Shown here in pieces: positions 10,835-27,622 of a stretch of 64,000 bases of DNA. The first letter of the stretch is position 1; each line of letters starts with the position of its first letter. The position numbers were made by a program, and so were the translations under genes. A model generated the notes under the pieces. That model saw only the letters and a list, made by a program, of their open reading frames with translations. It ran no database searches and was not told the origin of the DNA. The stretch is from positions 4,606,509 through 4,670,508 of the forward strand of contig NC_085087.1 in NCBI RefSeq assembly GCF_963422355.1. Reading direction: 5' to 3'. Source of the stretch: Corticium candelabrum. Taxonomy: Eukaryota > Porifera > Homoscleromorpha > Homosclerophorida > Plakinidae.

Positions 10835-12766
10835 ATGGCTAGCAAACGAGTTGTTCTGTTTCTGCTTCTTGCAAGCTGTCTCTTGTTGGAAGAGACCCTT
10901 TCGAAGCCAGGTAGAGTTTCATAGCCATTACAATAAATAAGGAGCGTGCTTGTAGTCTGCGCGGTCACATGCAGACGAGAGATGAGGTTTGAAAATTAGA
11001 TATCTACTCTTGGAATTAAATTTCCCACGTTTCTCAGAGTCTCATCATTGCAACTTGCCTTTGTCCAAAACGTTTAGGGTTAAGAGCACTAGAGGCATGG
11101 TTTACGTCAGTGCATTTCCACTCAAATCTACCTTGCTTGTTCTAATAGACTTTTGCTCTCTACACAGTCGTCTGCACAGAGGCACAGTTCGATTTACCAT
11201 GTTCTTAGCTAATCAATCACTATTCTCTTACTTCACCGTTTGTCATATTTTCTTGTCTTGTATTTAGGAAAGAAGAAAAAACCGCATAAGGATGACAGAA
11301 AGTAAGATTGGCGATATGTATGAAAAGTAAATGTTATTTCGTAATAAGGAGGATGTCCCATAAAATGTATACACACTTTGAATGATTATGTCTGGATCGG
11401 TGTCTGCATGGATCAGAACTGTCATCAGTTCGAACACCTGCTTGCGATCACTCAAAAAGCTCTACACTTCTTCTCTATGTTAGTTTGGATTGCAAAATCT
11501 AAAATATAAATCTTAATAAACATTGCATTTATAATCATACAAAATGTGTATATAAACATTTTGGGAAAAACCCTAGATTGCATTTTCAAAGGTTTCAATA
11601 TTTTGCAGCAATTGGCTTTCAGTTGCAGTTGCTGCATTACAACGTACTGCTATGCATAAATTCCTCTTGTGTACTGTAGCAGTTATAGCTAGATTCGACC
11701 CTCGCTCAGCCCTCGTCATTTTTGGATTCTCTGATTAGGAATGATGAATGACATTGGCGGAGCGTGACTGCATGTGCAGAGTTTGTCACAGCTACTAGAG
11801 TAATTAATTGCCTAGCACATAGTTTACCTGTGCTCATGCAAGCAATAATGAGCATGCTGTGTGGACTACACAGAAACATGTACCCTGCTGGGCTCATTGC
11901 CGGGTTGGCGGTCACCCAGATGGGGGGTAAAGACCCCACTTGCCCATCATGGAGGGGCATAGTGACACATACTCAAGGGCGTTTATAGCTATCACTACTG
12001 TCCAGTAGTAACGACTATAGAACCGGATATTTAAAAAGGCAGGCTTATAAATCTAGGCAACTCGCTAACTGATTGATAACCAAAGTCACATTTAACTAAT
12101 TAATTTAAAGTAATATAAAACTCGTTTTTACGCATATTTTACAGATGCAAAGGAAAGCATTGTCCGGAAAAAAATGATTGCCCTGTTGGTTAGAACTCCT
12201 CATCTTCAATTCTTGCAAAATCAGTACGAACTGTTTGTATTAATATTCTAGAATACTCTTTTGATCAAGTTCGAGAGAAGTTAAATTTGCGTCGTCGACA
12301 TGATGGGAATGGCTACTTTGTCGAAGTCTACCGCAGCACCGAAAACGTAACCACAGAGAAAGGTGAACGAGACGCTGCAAGCCACATTTACTTCATGGTA
12401 GACACAAGTTCTCCTGCTCATCTCTACCGCCTTCTGCGATCGGACGAATTATATCATTTCTACATGGGAGATCCGGTAATCATTGCTGAGCTCGATGAGA
12501 GCGCTTCTGGTCAAGTTGTTGAGACTGTGTTAGGAGACGATATCTTCTCTGGTCAAAACATTACTCACGTTGTGACGCGAAACACGTGGTTTGCTGTGTA
12601 CTTGAAGGAAGGCGGGCCGTGCGGGTGGTCTCTGGGCGGAGTGACTATGAGCCCTGCTTGGGATTTAGAGGATCAGCCAGATACTAACAGGACCGAGTTG
12701 CTGGCCATGTTTCCTCAAGCAAGACAAAGCATTATCAGTCTCACACTAAACAGCGATCCCGAGTAA
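10835..12766 (+). CDS. Secreted Cupin_5 (DUF985) family protein, four exons
   Basis: Exons 10835-10910, 11268-11301, 12145-12188 and 12252-12766 have GT-AG borders and matching phases (1, 2, 1), giving 222 residues. Exon 1 encodes a clear signal peptide (MASKRVVLFLLLASCLLLEE). The two tiny exons encode a Lys-rich linker and a short Cys-containing segment (C-K-G-K-H-C...C). Exon 4 holds a full Cupin_5 domain: GNGYFVEVYRS, the IYFMVD strand, the hallmark HLYRLLRSDELYHFYMG, the LGDDIFSGQ region, an NTWFAVYL strand, then GWSLGGVTMSPAWDLED and a final LLAMFPQ. Cupin_5 is a beta-barrel family without a settled reaction, so no substrate is proposed. The signal peptide is the unusual point, because many Cupin_5 proteins are cytosolic. 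Confidence 0.82.
11860..11970 (+). repeat. Dispersed repeat, family P, copy 1 (in a cupin-gene intron)
   Basis: About 110 bp starting GTGGACTACACAGAAACATG and containing GGTAAAGACCCCACTTGCCC. It matches 50132-50241 at most positions. No terminal repeats are obvious, so its class is unknown. Confidence 0.8.
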
Positions 12767-13110
12767 CAACAATTTGTATTGCACCGTGATACCGTAATAC
12801 AGTTGGACAAAGACTTTGCTTCGATATATCACAGTAGTCTGACTGGAAAGAATCAGTTTTGTTTCGATTTTGCACAGACTTGTACTTGTGCCTATGTTCA
12901 TCAAATATATGTAAAAGTTGTGTTCAAATACATTTTCAATAATTAAGTATCTGTTAACTATACTTTGCCAAACCAAATAATTTAATTGCATTTCTTGCTA
13001 TATACAAGTATATATATATTTTCTACTTATATTTATTTCTTTATAACGGCCTTCTTTATACCAAGACCACGAAGACGAGTTGAAAGTACACAAGAACATG
13101 AAAGCTGACA
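12767..13110. other. AT-rich intergenic stretch
   Basis: Begins with the 3' flank of the cupin gene. No ORF or RNA gene was recognised. Confidence 0.4.
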
Positions 13111-13560
13111 GTTTGATAGCACACAAGAAAGTCACCGCCATTCCAGGAATGGTAGATAATGCAGACTGTTGTAATGCCTGCAATCAATAAGTAATCAGTC
13201 AGGTGAAATGAAGTCAACAGACTAAAACCACCGCTGTACCAAAAGAGGTAGTAGAAAGTGCAGACTGCTCTGATACCTGTGATCTCCTGAAGATAGAAGT
13301 AGTAGATTTTGTTGGAAAGAGAGACAGGTGAAGAATCCACAATGATTCAGATGACAAGTTAAGGATCAGAAAAATGAAAAGAAAACCACAGACAACAAAA
13401 CCACCGCCGTACCAGGAATGGTAGGAACTGCAGACTGCTCTGATGCCTGTGATCCCAGGTAAGCAATACACAATGATTGAGAAAGGGAGATCAGGTAGAA
13501 GAATGCAATCAGAAAACTGAAGAGAGGACAACAGACAACAAAACCACCGTCGAGTATATA
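13110..13560. repeat. Degenerate tandem repeat, about 100-170-bp spacing
   Basis: A block of the type CACCGCCGTACCAGGAATGG, then GCAGACTGCTCTGATGCCTG, recurs at about 13132, 13228 and 13400, with a partial unit at about 13540. The spacers also resemble each other (CACAATGATT and CAACAGAC patches). Confidence 0.7.
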
Positions 13561-13907
13561 TATTAGTATATTGACTACTTTATACGTCTTTTACTCGTTC
13601 TATTAAATATTCGCCAACTTGCCGTAGATAAACGATACACGCTGATTGAAAGTAGTTCCAGAGTTAGGGCTAGATACAATGATTGCTATTGTTGATACTA
13701 AAATGCATGCAGAGACAAATTGCATGCATTACATTAGATATATCTAGAATATCATAATACAGTGTATGCAGATGTAAATTAGATTTTGAAGCTCATCAGT
13801 AGATGATTCCATGCAGTACTTCAATGTGTGCAAGTTTGTCTGAGTGTCTGCGTGGTCGTCATACTCGTACACGTGTAATTGTGCCAGCATGCACGTGCGT
13901 ACGTGTG

Positions 13908-13912
13908 TGTGT

Positions 13913-13994
<82 letters not shown>
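13908..13994. repeat. GT dinucleotide microsatellite
   Basis: A nearly perfect GT run of about 80 bp. The open frames across it are low-complexity artefacts. Confidence 0.97.
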
Positions 13995-13998
<4 letters not shown>

Positions 13999-14506
13999 TA
14001 ATATCAATTAAGTTATCACCAAATATTATAACAGACCAACATTATGCTAAATCAGTCAATGAAGCACGTTCTTTATATCTATGTAATTATCTATTTATTT
14101 ACTCATTTATTATTTTTTACTTATTTACTTATTTGTTTTTATGTAAAGATAAGTACGCTGCCTCGTACAAGTAGGCAGTTTCCCAAGCATATAGATTCCA
14201 CTAACATTACAATCAACTGGACGTTCATACAATTCACTGATCTAGTTCTCAAAACCTAAAAAAACTGTAACATGTTCTGATTATCTCACAAATACCCGCG
14301 CATTTATTTCAGAATCTACAATAGAGATGTAGAAAGCCTAGCAAGCAAGCATGCTGATGGGAACGTCTATGCATGCACAAGATCGAGTTAGCACCAAACG
14401 TGTCAGACGTCAAATGACTGCCAACAAGTGTGTTAAAGCATTCGCGTCTTTGAGCATGTAGCAAAAACGTCAGAAGATTCCATACGGCTTATTGAATCTT
14501 GTGTTG

Positions 14507-18819
<4,313 letters not shown>

Positions 18820-19087
18820 TCGAGTGCGTTGGCATGATTAATGCTTACTTTCCTTGTACATCAATAAACAAATAAATTAATTAATTGAGTGCACATGTTT
18901 CTTATATAATGGTAACACTATAAATATTTAAAAAATTGAGGTTGTTTGCATGGCCAGTATAACGTGTGACAAGTGACATCTACTAGCCAACATCTACAGT
19001 GAATTCAATTTACTGACGGATATTGTCATTTATTTTCGATCTCAGAAGACATTTTAAGACACGTCTCAAGTTTTTGTGTACTCAGAC

Positions 19088-19090
19088 ATG

Positions 19091-19152
<62 letters not shown>

Positions 19153-19170
19153 AGTGTGTGTGTAGAATTG
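19088..19170. repeat. GT microsatellite at the 5' edge of the LINE fragment
   Basis: GT run, then GCGTGAGTGTGTGTGTAG. The coding similarity to a LINE begins directly after it. Confidence 0.95.
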
Positions 19171-19978
19171 CACAAGCAGGAAAGTGCTTTGGAGCACTAA
19201 CAGCTGTCTTTCAGTCTCCCCGTGTAACATCTGAAACAAAAAAAGTGCTGTTCCAGTCAACTGTCTTATCAGTTCTACTGTATGGGTCATCTTCTTGGGC
19301 CGTGATTAGAAGAGATATCACAAGGCTTGTCACATTTACAAAGCAATGTCAACGTTTCATGCTGAGAATAGACAAGTTCAAACAACAATTGGAACGAATC
19401 ACATCAAATGACATCAGGCACAAGCTTGGCAATCTTGAAACTGCAGAAGACTCTTTGATGGCTCAGCGGCTTAGATGGCTTGGTCATCTAGAACGTATAG
19501 AAGATCATCGTCTGCCCGAGCAGCTGCTTCATGCGTGGCTACCATCAGCTCGTCCAGCGCATAGGGTCAGACTAAGGTGGAAAGACAGGATTCTAAAAGA
19601 CCTCAAAATGGTTGGCCTAACAAGCACCTGGTCCCAGCTTACGCAGGACAGGCAGAAGGCAGAAGTGGAAGAACGTCTGTGCTAGCAAAATTAACTCAAT
19701 CATCACTTCAAGAGTAGAATTAGAAAATGCCCAAAGTAGTCAGAAGGCTTGTGACAGAGCCGATCCCAGCAGATGTCAAGACCAACAGCCTCTGCTGTGC
19801 ACTGTACCTGCAAGTGACTGTTTAAGTCACAAACAGGGAAAAAAGTCACAATTGCAACAATGGACAAAATTGCCTAGATCCCGGGAACGAGCAAAGGCTG
19901 GAATCAAGTGCGACAGATGTGGTCGTTTATTCACACGAGAGAGTGACAAGAAAAGACATAAATGTCATCAACGTGCAT
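19165..19978 (+). pseudogene. 5'-truncated LINE: C-terminal reverse transcriptase tail with C2H2 zinc finger
   Basis: The frame from about 19165 to 19685 matches the end of a non-LTR retrotransposon polymerase: KVLFQSTVLSVLLYGSSSW, CQRFMLRID, then MAQRLRWLGHLERI and RLRWKDRILKDL. A frameshift near 19670 moves the reading to another frame. That frame stays open to the stop at 19976-19978 and ends in a zinc finger (IKCDRCGRLFTRESDKKRH, then C). A C-terminal Cys/His finger is usual in several LINE clades. The 5' truncation is typical of LINE insertion. Dead copy. Confidence 0.85.
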
Positions 19979-20071
19979 AGATTTGTGACCTATTTACCAG
20001 ATAGTGATTTCCTTTTCCTTACGCTTTTTACGTTTCGCCATCATCCATGTGGATGGGCAGTTGAAGGTTGA

Positions 20072-20790
<719 letters not shown>

Positions 20791-20821
20791 CAAGTATACG
20801 TGGTCATTTATTATAAACTAA

Positions 20822-21466
20822 ACCGACTGTGACTACCTTTAAATGTAAAATAGTAAAATTTCTGTATATCTCATTAGTATCCTGTTTTAGCAATCCCAGC
20901 AGCAAACCATGTAACACACTTTCTGCGATGCAGCTACAATATACATTCTGGGCATTGTAGAAATAGCTAATGAACCAAGTATCAGTACAGGTAGCTCTAT
21001 GTTGGATATATGCTGCTCTAGAACTAACTGATTTAACAAAGATTGACAACATAAATTTCACTGAAGGATATCTTTACAACAAACATTATTTACTTTAATC
21101 TTGAACACAATATTCTTAAATCTAAAGACACTCGAACCTTGACAGTCACTTGCAGAGTTTGCTCAAACGTAGGTTATTTCTAAACGTTCTTCCACGAGTC
21201 ATGCAAGTCGTCCACCTAGCTATCACACTATGCAAGTGTAGCATATATGTTGTCGTACAAATAGACTTAGCTAATATGTACAAAGTAACATGCATGAATA
21301 CAGCTCAGTATCAAACAAGAGCTCCACGATCTGGACAAGACGAATTGTCAACTGTTTGCATGTTCATTCTATTAATTTTTCTAGCAATGTTTTACAATAT
21401 ATTGAAGTCTTTACCTTTACATCATATCATGATAACTAAACTCATCCAATTTACCAGGCCAATTTT
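20822..21466. other. AT-rich 3' flank of the Roc-COR gene
   Basis: No gene was recognised. It probably includes the 3' UTR of the minus-strand gene ending at 21467. Confidence 0.4.
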
Positions 21467-24400
21467 CTACTGTATCTTTCTACGTTTCATGCTACCAAAC
21501 ACTTTTTCTGCTCTCCGTCTACACTTTGCTTGAATCAAAGCCTTATAAAGCCGTCCGACGGTCGCCATTTCGCCATGCTCATCGATCCAGGTCTCCAGCA
21601 TGGCTTGCGCTTGCTCGCTAAGTCTCATTGAGTGCTGACATTCTATCTCTTCTATCTGCGCCCGACGAAATTTCAGTTGCCTTGCAACTTTTTTCCACTT
21701 GAGACCTATGTTGCAAGCTACATTGGCAACTTCTTCATCCGTGGGCATTCGCTTCCAGTCTGCTAAAACATAAGCACTTTGCTCAACGAACGAAGTGTCA
21801 CAGTCAACAGAGAATGCTGATGTACCGGCACATGCTGAGACATTTCTTTCTCTCCTTTTGATCGGCGATTTTCCATACCACATATTGATTTTGTCACAGA
21901 GCATTCTAGAGCTAAGACGACTGGAACCGGATATTAGTAGAGGACGTTGAACGTTGTAGTTACAAAGGGAAATAATCAGATTGGGATTTATGGTAGCCAC
22001 TGGTCTATATCCACTTGATCGTTCTTCTTGTGGTAATAGGCAACATAGCTCAAGCTGTAGTCCCGCCATTCCCATTTTTTTCGAATTTTCCAAGTGACGA
22101 GAAAGGAATTCTCTTATATCACTGCAATGTTGCACGTAAACTTTTTCCTTGATTTCTAAATTGTCTACCGTATTTACTGTTGCAATTATGTAGCGTTGCT
22201 GGTAGTAGACCAGCTCCAGGTTGAGGTCGTCTGGCAAGCAGAAAACTGCACGATCTCTTGTTAGAGACATAGTAGTCATGTAAGAGGCCGCACAGGCTAC
22301 AAGTCGAAAATACAGAGTCTCGAGTAGAATGTCAACCCCAACTGAACGAAAGATCAAAGATGGTGGCCGAGATTGACAAAGAGTGTCTTCCTGCCAGAAG
22401 TAAACTCCTTTGTGATCTTCAGCAATCATGCACGGCACAAATAAATCTGAGCCTGGTTCAATCTTGTTCTTGTCACAAGATGGAAATGCAACGTCAAACA
22501 GTTGAAAGAGCCCTAAGACTGATAGAACGTTTTCTTGTCTGATGCCAGCTTTATGCAGTTGATGTTCCGCCAGTGGCCAGGACATAAGACCTGTTTTGAG
22601 CAGGTTACTAGCGTCTTGTCTAAGAATTGGTGGCAAATGAACTGGATCGATAATGGTCACAAATGCTGACAAACCGTTAACAACCCACTGCGGATCAGTA
22701 AAAACGACATCTTGGATCTTGGGGACATCTGGGTAGTAGAGAAACAGGCCATAGCTAACGAGACAGTGCAGACCCAATTCGACTTCTTCGGTCGTCTCGA
22801 TCTCACAGACGTGTTGGGCGAGTATTGTAATGCATTTCAGTTCGACCACTTTATACTGAGGCATCCGAGACAAACGACACACCATTTTCCAAAGAACCAG
22901 CCACCTCAGAGGAATCGGATCCTGAGACAAAGAATGAGCAACAGCCATTTGTTCGATCTTCATCTTAATCAGAAGAATGATTTCGTCAGGATGACCGCTG
23001 CCAGACTTCTTGTTGTCCACAGGAAAAAGCAACCGGCTACTACCAATCTCTGGAGGCACTACGTGAGCCTCAAATCCCTTGCTCTGGATGATATCCCGTA
23101 GAATAGCCTCGTGGCTTTCGACGTTGTTGGCTGCATTTTCTTCTCCAGCATGTGACGCTGCAAAAAAGACAGGAGGTGATGCTACACCCTCGGTCTTCCC
23201 AAGGTAGAGAGTGGGCAATGCGTTGCCGTGGGCTGCCTTGATTGCTGACAAACAGTAGCGGATGTAGTCTGAGTCACTGTGTATTCTGCCTGACACTCGT
23301 GGAAGGATTGTATCTACCGCGCTTGCACGGTACGTCGACGAGAATGGATGGTCAGGATCTCTAGCCAGATTGGACATGACAATGTACGCTGTGTTGTTGT
23401 ATTTTGAAGAATTGGGCATCAATGCTGAATGTGTTGGAATAAAGACTTCCTGCCCACCCAAGTCTCTCATCGTGGCCACAACCATTCCGTCATACACATG
23501 GAAGAGATCTTCATCATAGCGGAGCTGTTCTATAAGCCACGCTTGCTGACACGTCAATTCCTTACACGAAGCGGCAAGATCGTGACCAATAGAACTCTTG
23601 GACATAATTTCGTTGTATTTGTTGTCTCTCTCAGTTTCGGAATCACTAGAAATAGGGCTTGATGTAACTCCATCGGGGATATTTTCTTGCTTCAAAATAG
23701 GCCGAGTACTAGTGTGTGATGACAGTTCTGTAGATGAGTGACCTAATGATGGAACTTGAGCTCCGTCAACAAATCCATAAGCCAAGAGATCGTCGATTAC
23801 CGAACTGGATTCCTTCCAACCTTGTGTTGATCTAACTGCCATCCTGACAGCGGCTCCTTGTGTGCTCAGCTGGTTCTCCTCAAATGGTAAGTCCAAGAGT
23901 GAATCAGTAAAGCTGGTCTTCCCAGCGCCATCTTTGCCAGTAACTATGAGAAGTAGAAAGGCAACTTTAACGCAGCCCCTTTCCAGAGCCTTCTCATACA
24001 GTGAGATCGCCCGTCGTCCTAAACGTGCAAGAGCACCTGCACAAGAACAATGAATTTGACTGTCAATCTGTATTCTTCAGCAATTGCATATTGAAATACG
24101 AGAATTAAGGGTACTGTATACAAATAGGCAGAAAAAGATCTAGCAGTCAAATAACGACAAAAATCTCAAAAGTTTGAAAAAGTGTGGTGACAAGAAATCC
24201 AAACCTGCTAAAATGGCGGAAAATGCAAAAAGAGAAAGTGCAGTGTGGACGCCAAACTAAAACTCGCTTTGATACACAGCAGGTGCAAAGCGTCCGCCCA
24301 TTCACGAGCTGTATTGCTGTCAGATAGTTGTGGACCACCAAAACGTAAGTAAGGTTTACGCCATCAACACCCTAGATGGTCAACAAATGTGTGTTTCCCA

Positions 24401-27066
24401 CATGTGCATGAGACAGGAGACCGACTCTATAAACAAACCACTTCCATTAATTGGTGACAACTACAGACATGGGCATAATTATGAAGCCACCCCCATATCA
24501 GCTGACGCATGGAAATGAACAATTACAGATTTATGACTATACCTGCTGACGCGCTGATTCTACATCAAATCATGCTATTTAGGTATTTATATTGTTCTGA
24601 TTGGACGCTTTGACAACCCATAGTAACAAACAATTAGAGAATGACCAGACTAACCACCGCCACCATACATTACCATGTCCAAACCGTTCATGTTGTGACG
24701 TCACAAGAGCAGACTCACAATATGCAAGTAAACTAAAACGTATAGTCTCCTCTGACATAACAAAGTCTTTTTATTGTTTAGAAGCTTTTTGAAAAACGAT
24801 TTTCATTATTAACTTTCAAACTAATTGAACTGACAGCAAGAAGCAGTCATGTAGGTCACACATGATCACCTCCAATCTCAGGCATGTGAATGGCACAATC
24901 AGAGCCATTACCTCACAATTATGACTTGATTTAATTTACTAAAAAGTGTAGCTCGGAGTGGCTCCATAATTATGCCCATGTCTGTAACTCAAGACGCTGC
25001 ATAATGAAGATTAAAATGGCACATGGCAGATAACTCTGTACTTTGATAGGTTTTTTCAAGATTGTTTAGCTGCTGCATTACCTCACACAGACGAGAATCC
25101 TTCTGTAAGTGAGGGTCAGCAGAAAGTGTGACCAAGACTTCTTGCAACTAACTAGTCTAAGCAGGCGTGTCTAAAAGCGAAGTAGTCATAGATGCCTCTA
25201 TATAGACCTTAGCACATTAGTGCATCTGAAGTCAACATGGCATGGATAAATTTCTAGACTCTTCTCAAACAATTCGAAGACTTACAGGAAAACTCTAAAG
25301 TAAATTAGGAAGCTTCAGAGAAGAAAAGAAGCAAAAATTAGAAGACTGCATCCCTAAAAGCATCAGAAATGGCAGAATTGACTGCTATGAAGAGCTCTGC
25401 TCAGTAGTATAGGCCTAAACAGTGATCAGATCACCAGCATAGCATGGTCCTTATGTCTTAGGGAGCTGATCAATCAAACTGCAAAGCCACGCCCATTCTT
25501 ATACTTCTTTACTTTCACAGTATGAAAGTCTATCGTTACCAGGACAGTGTGGTGGACAAAGATTCGTCTCACTATTTGGTAACCTGAGGAAAACATGGCG
25601 CTTTTGCTTGACACGCCTACAAAGATTGGGGAGGATATATCCCTCCTAGGCTCCCCAATGCTACACCAGTGATCAGATCAATCTACATGTGTAAAGTACC
25701 TGTAATAGGAGAATTGGTAAATAAGTGCTAGTGATTAGATATCTGATATAGCAGATGTTGTAGCATACTCGCTTGATTTTTACCCCACTCCCATGGTCTC
25801 AAGTATGGGATGCGGCTTTTCTCATAAATTTGACATCTAATGTGGTAACTTGGTGGAAGTGATTGATTCATTAGCTCAAACAGCATGTTGTTACACTAAA
25901 ATCTTTGATATGTATATGAGTCATCAAACCTTCAACATGTGGTCAACAGACATGTGCAAGTTAAAAATATTATTTCTACAGTCGCAAATCTAGCAAACAG
26001 TCACTGTGCAAAGCGCTATTTAGCACTAATTAAATGACTTAAAGAGGCGTGAAATGCATAACGACTTGGCCAAAGTTGGGTGTGGCGGATTACTTGAGCC
26101 TTGGGGTAATAATCAAGCGAGTACGGTACTCAGTATGTAAGTTAAACATGGGCTATGATAACAAGCTATTCTCTCCCTCAAAAGGACATGCCTTTATACC
26201 TTGAGGTATAAGTGCAGTCTGCAGAGCCTCGCGCTATACCAGCATGCCTTTCTCAGTGAGGTACTATGGCAATACAGTCTAAGCTTCACCTCTGACTCCA
26301 GTACTCTCTTCTGATGCCTCATCATTCTCAGCCTCTGAGCAGCTATTGGATTTGCTTCCAGACATTGAAATATCGTCCTAACACAATCCAGACATTCATA
26401 GTATTTGAAAACTATCTGCAATAGTTTAGTACGTTTACCTCATGTTTTGACATATACGTGTTTGCAGCAAGGAAGTCAGCTGTTTCTTCGTGACCATTTT
26501 CTTCAGCAAGATCAAGAGCAGTCTTTCCTTGCTAAATGCAAAAAATATTACGTGTACAAAATCACACATTTAAGATAAGTAGACTGACCCCATTAACTGC
26601 CGATGCATTGCAGTGCTTTTCAATCAGCAGCTGTATGACTGCAATCTTACCCCATGCAGCCCCACACATCAAAGGTGTATCAAGCTCCTGCAAATACAAG
26701 AAAGTGATGAGCTAACAAGAGGTGGTGCAACAAAGAAATGTTACATCATTCTTGGCTTCTATGTCAGCACCATTGCACAAGAGACACTCAGCCACATTTG
26801 CATGGCCTTGTCTGCAAGCCAAGTGTAGCGGAGTTTGTTCAAACTAGAGCAATTAGAACAATTTATACTGATACATCAATTGTTGTATGTAGGTTTGCTT
26901 CTGCCTATGTATAGTACGTGTACATGTGTTTAGCCATATGCATTGGTTTTTGTTCATCTGGACACCGTTGTTGTAGTTGTTGTTATTGTTGTTGTTGTTG
27001 TTGTTGTTGTGTGTGTGTGTGTGTGTGTGTAAATTTGATCTTGTGTTTGCAAGTTGGTTGTAGTAG

Positions 27067-27138
<72 letters not shown>

Positions 27139-27559
27139 GCACGCACACACACACACACACACACATGGCAAATTGATAAGGAGCTACTATTGAACCCCCA
27201 GCCAGACGGCTGAGTCCCTGTGCACTAAGCAGGAACTATGTGCTGCGCTAAGCAATCTCCTAGAGCCTGGCCAGGTGCTTGCAGGAGCACCGACTGCGAA
27301 GCGACCTGTGGTGTGGGCACCCGAAGTCTCATCAGGACCCCAGTGTCTGATGGACTTTGTTGCAGTCTTTGCCTTTGCCATCCTAGTCAAAGACCAGGTA
27401 ATCATTTATTCTCCTGAGTCGAGACAGGCAATCATGTGTAAGTTTCTAGCCCAAGGAAATTATGCCATAGCTCGCCATCACTGTGACTTGAACTTGCCAC
27501 CCTGCAAGGTCCCGGATGTTTCCATTCTCCACGCATCCTCTAACCAATTGAGCTACAGC

Positions 27560-27622
<63 letters not shown>

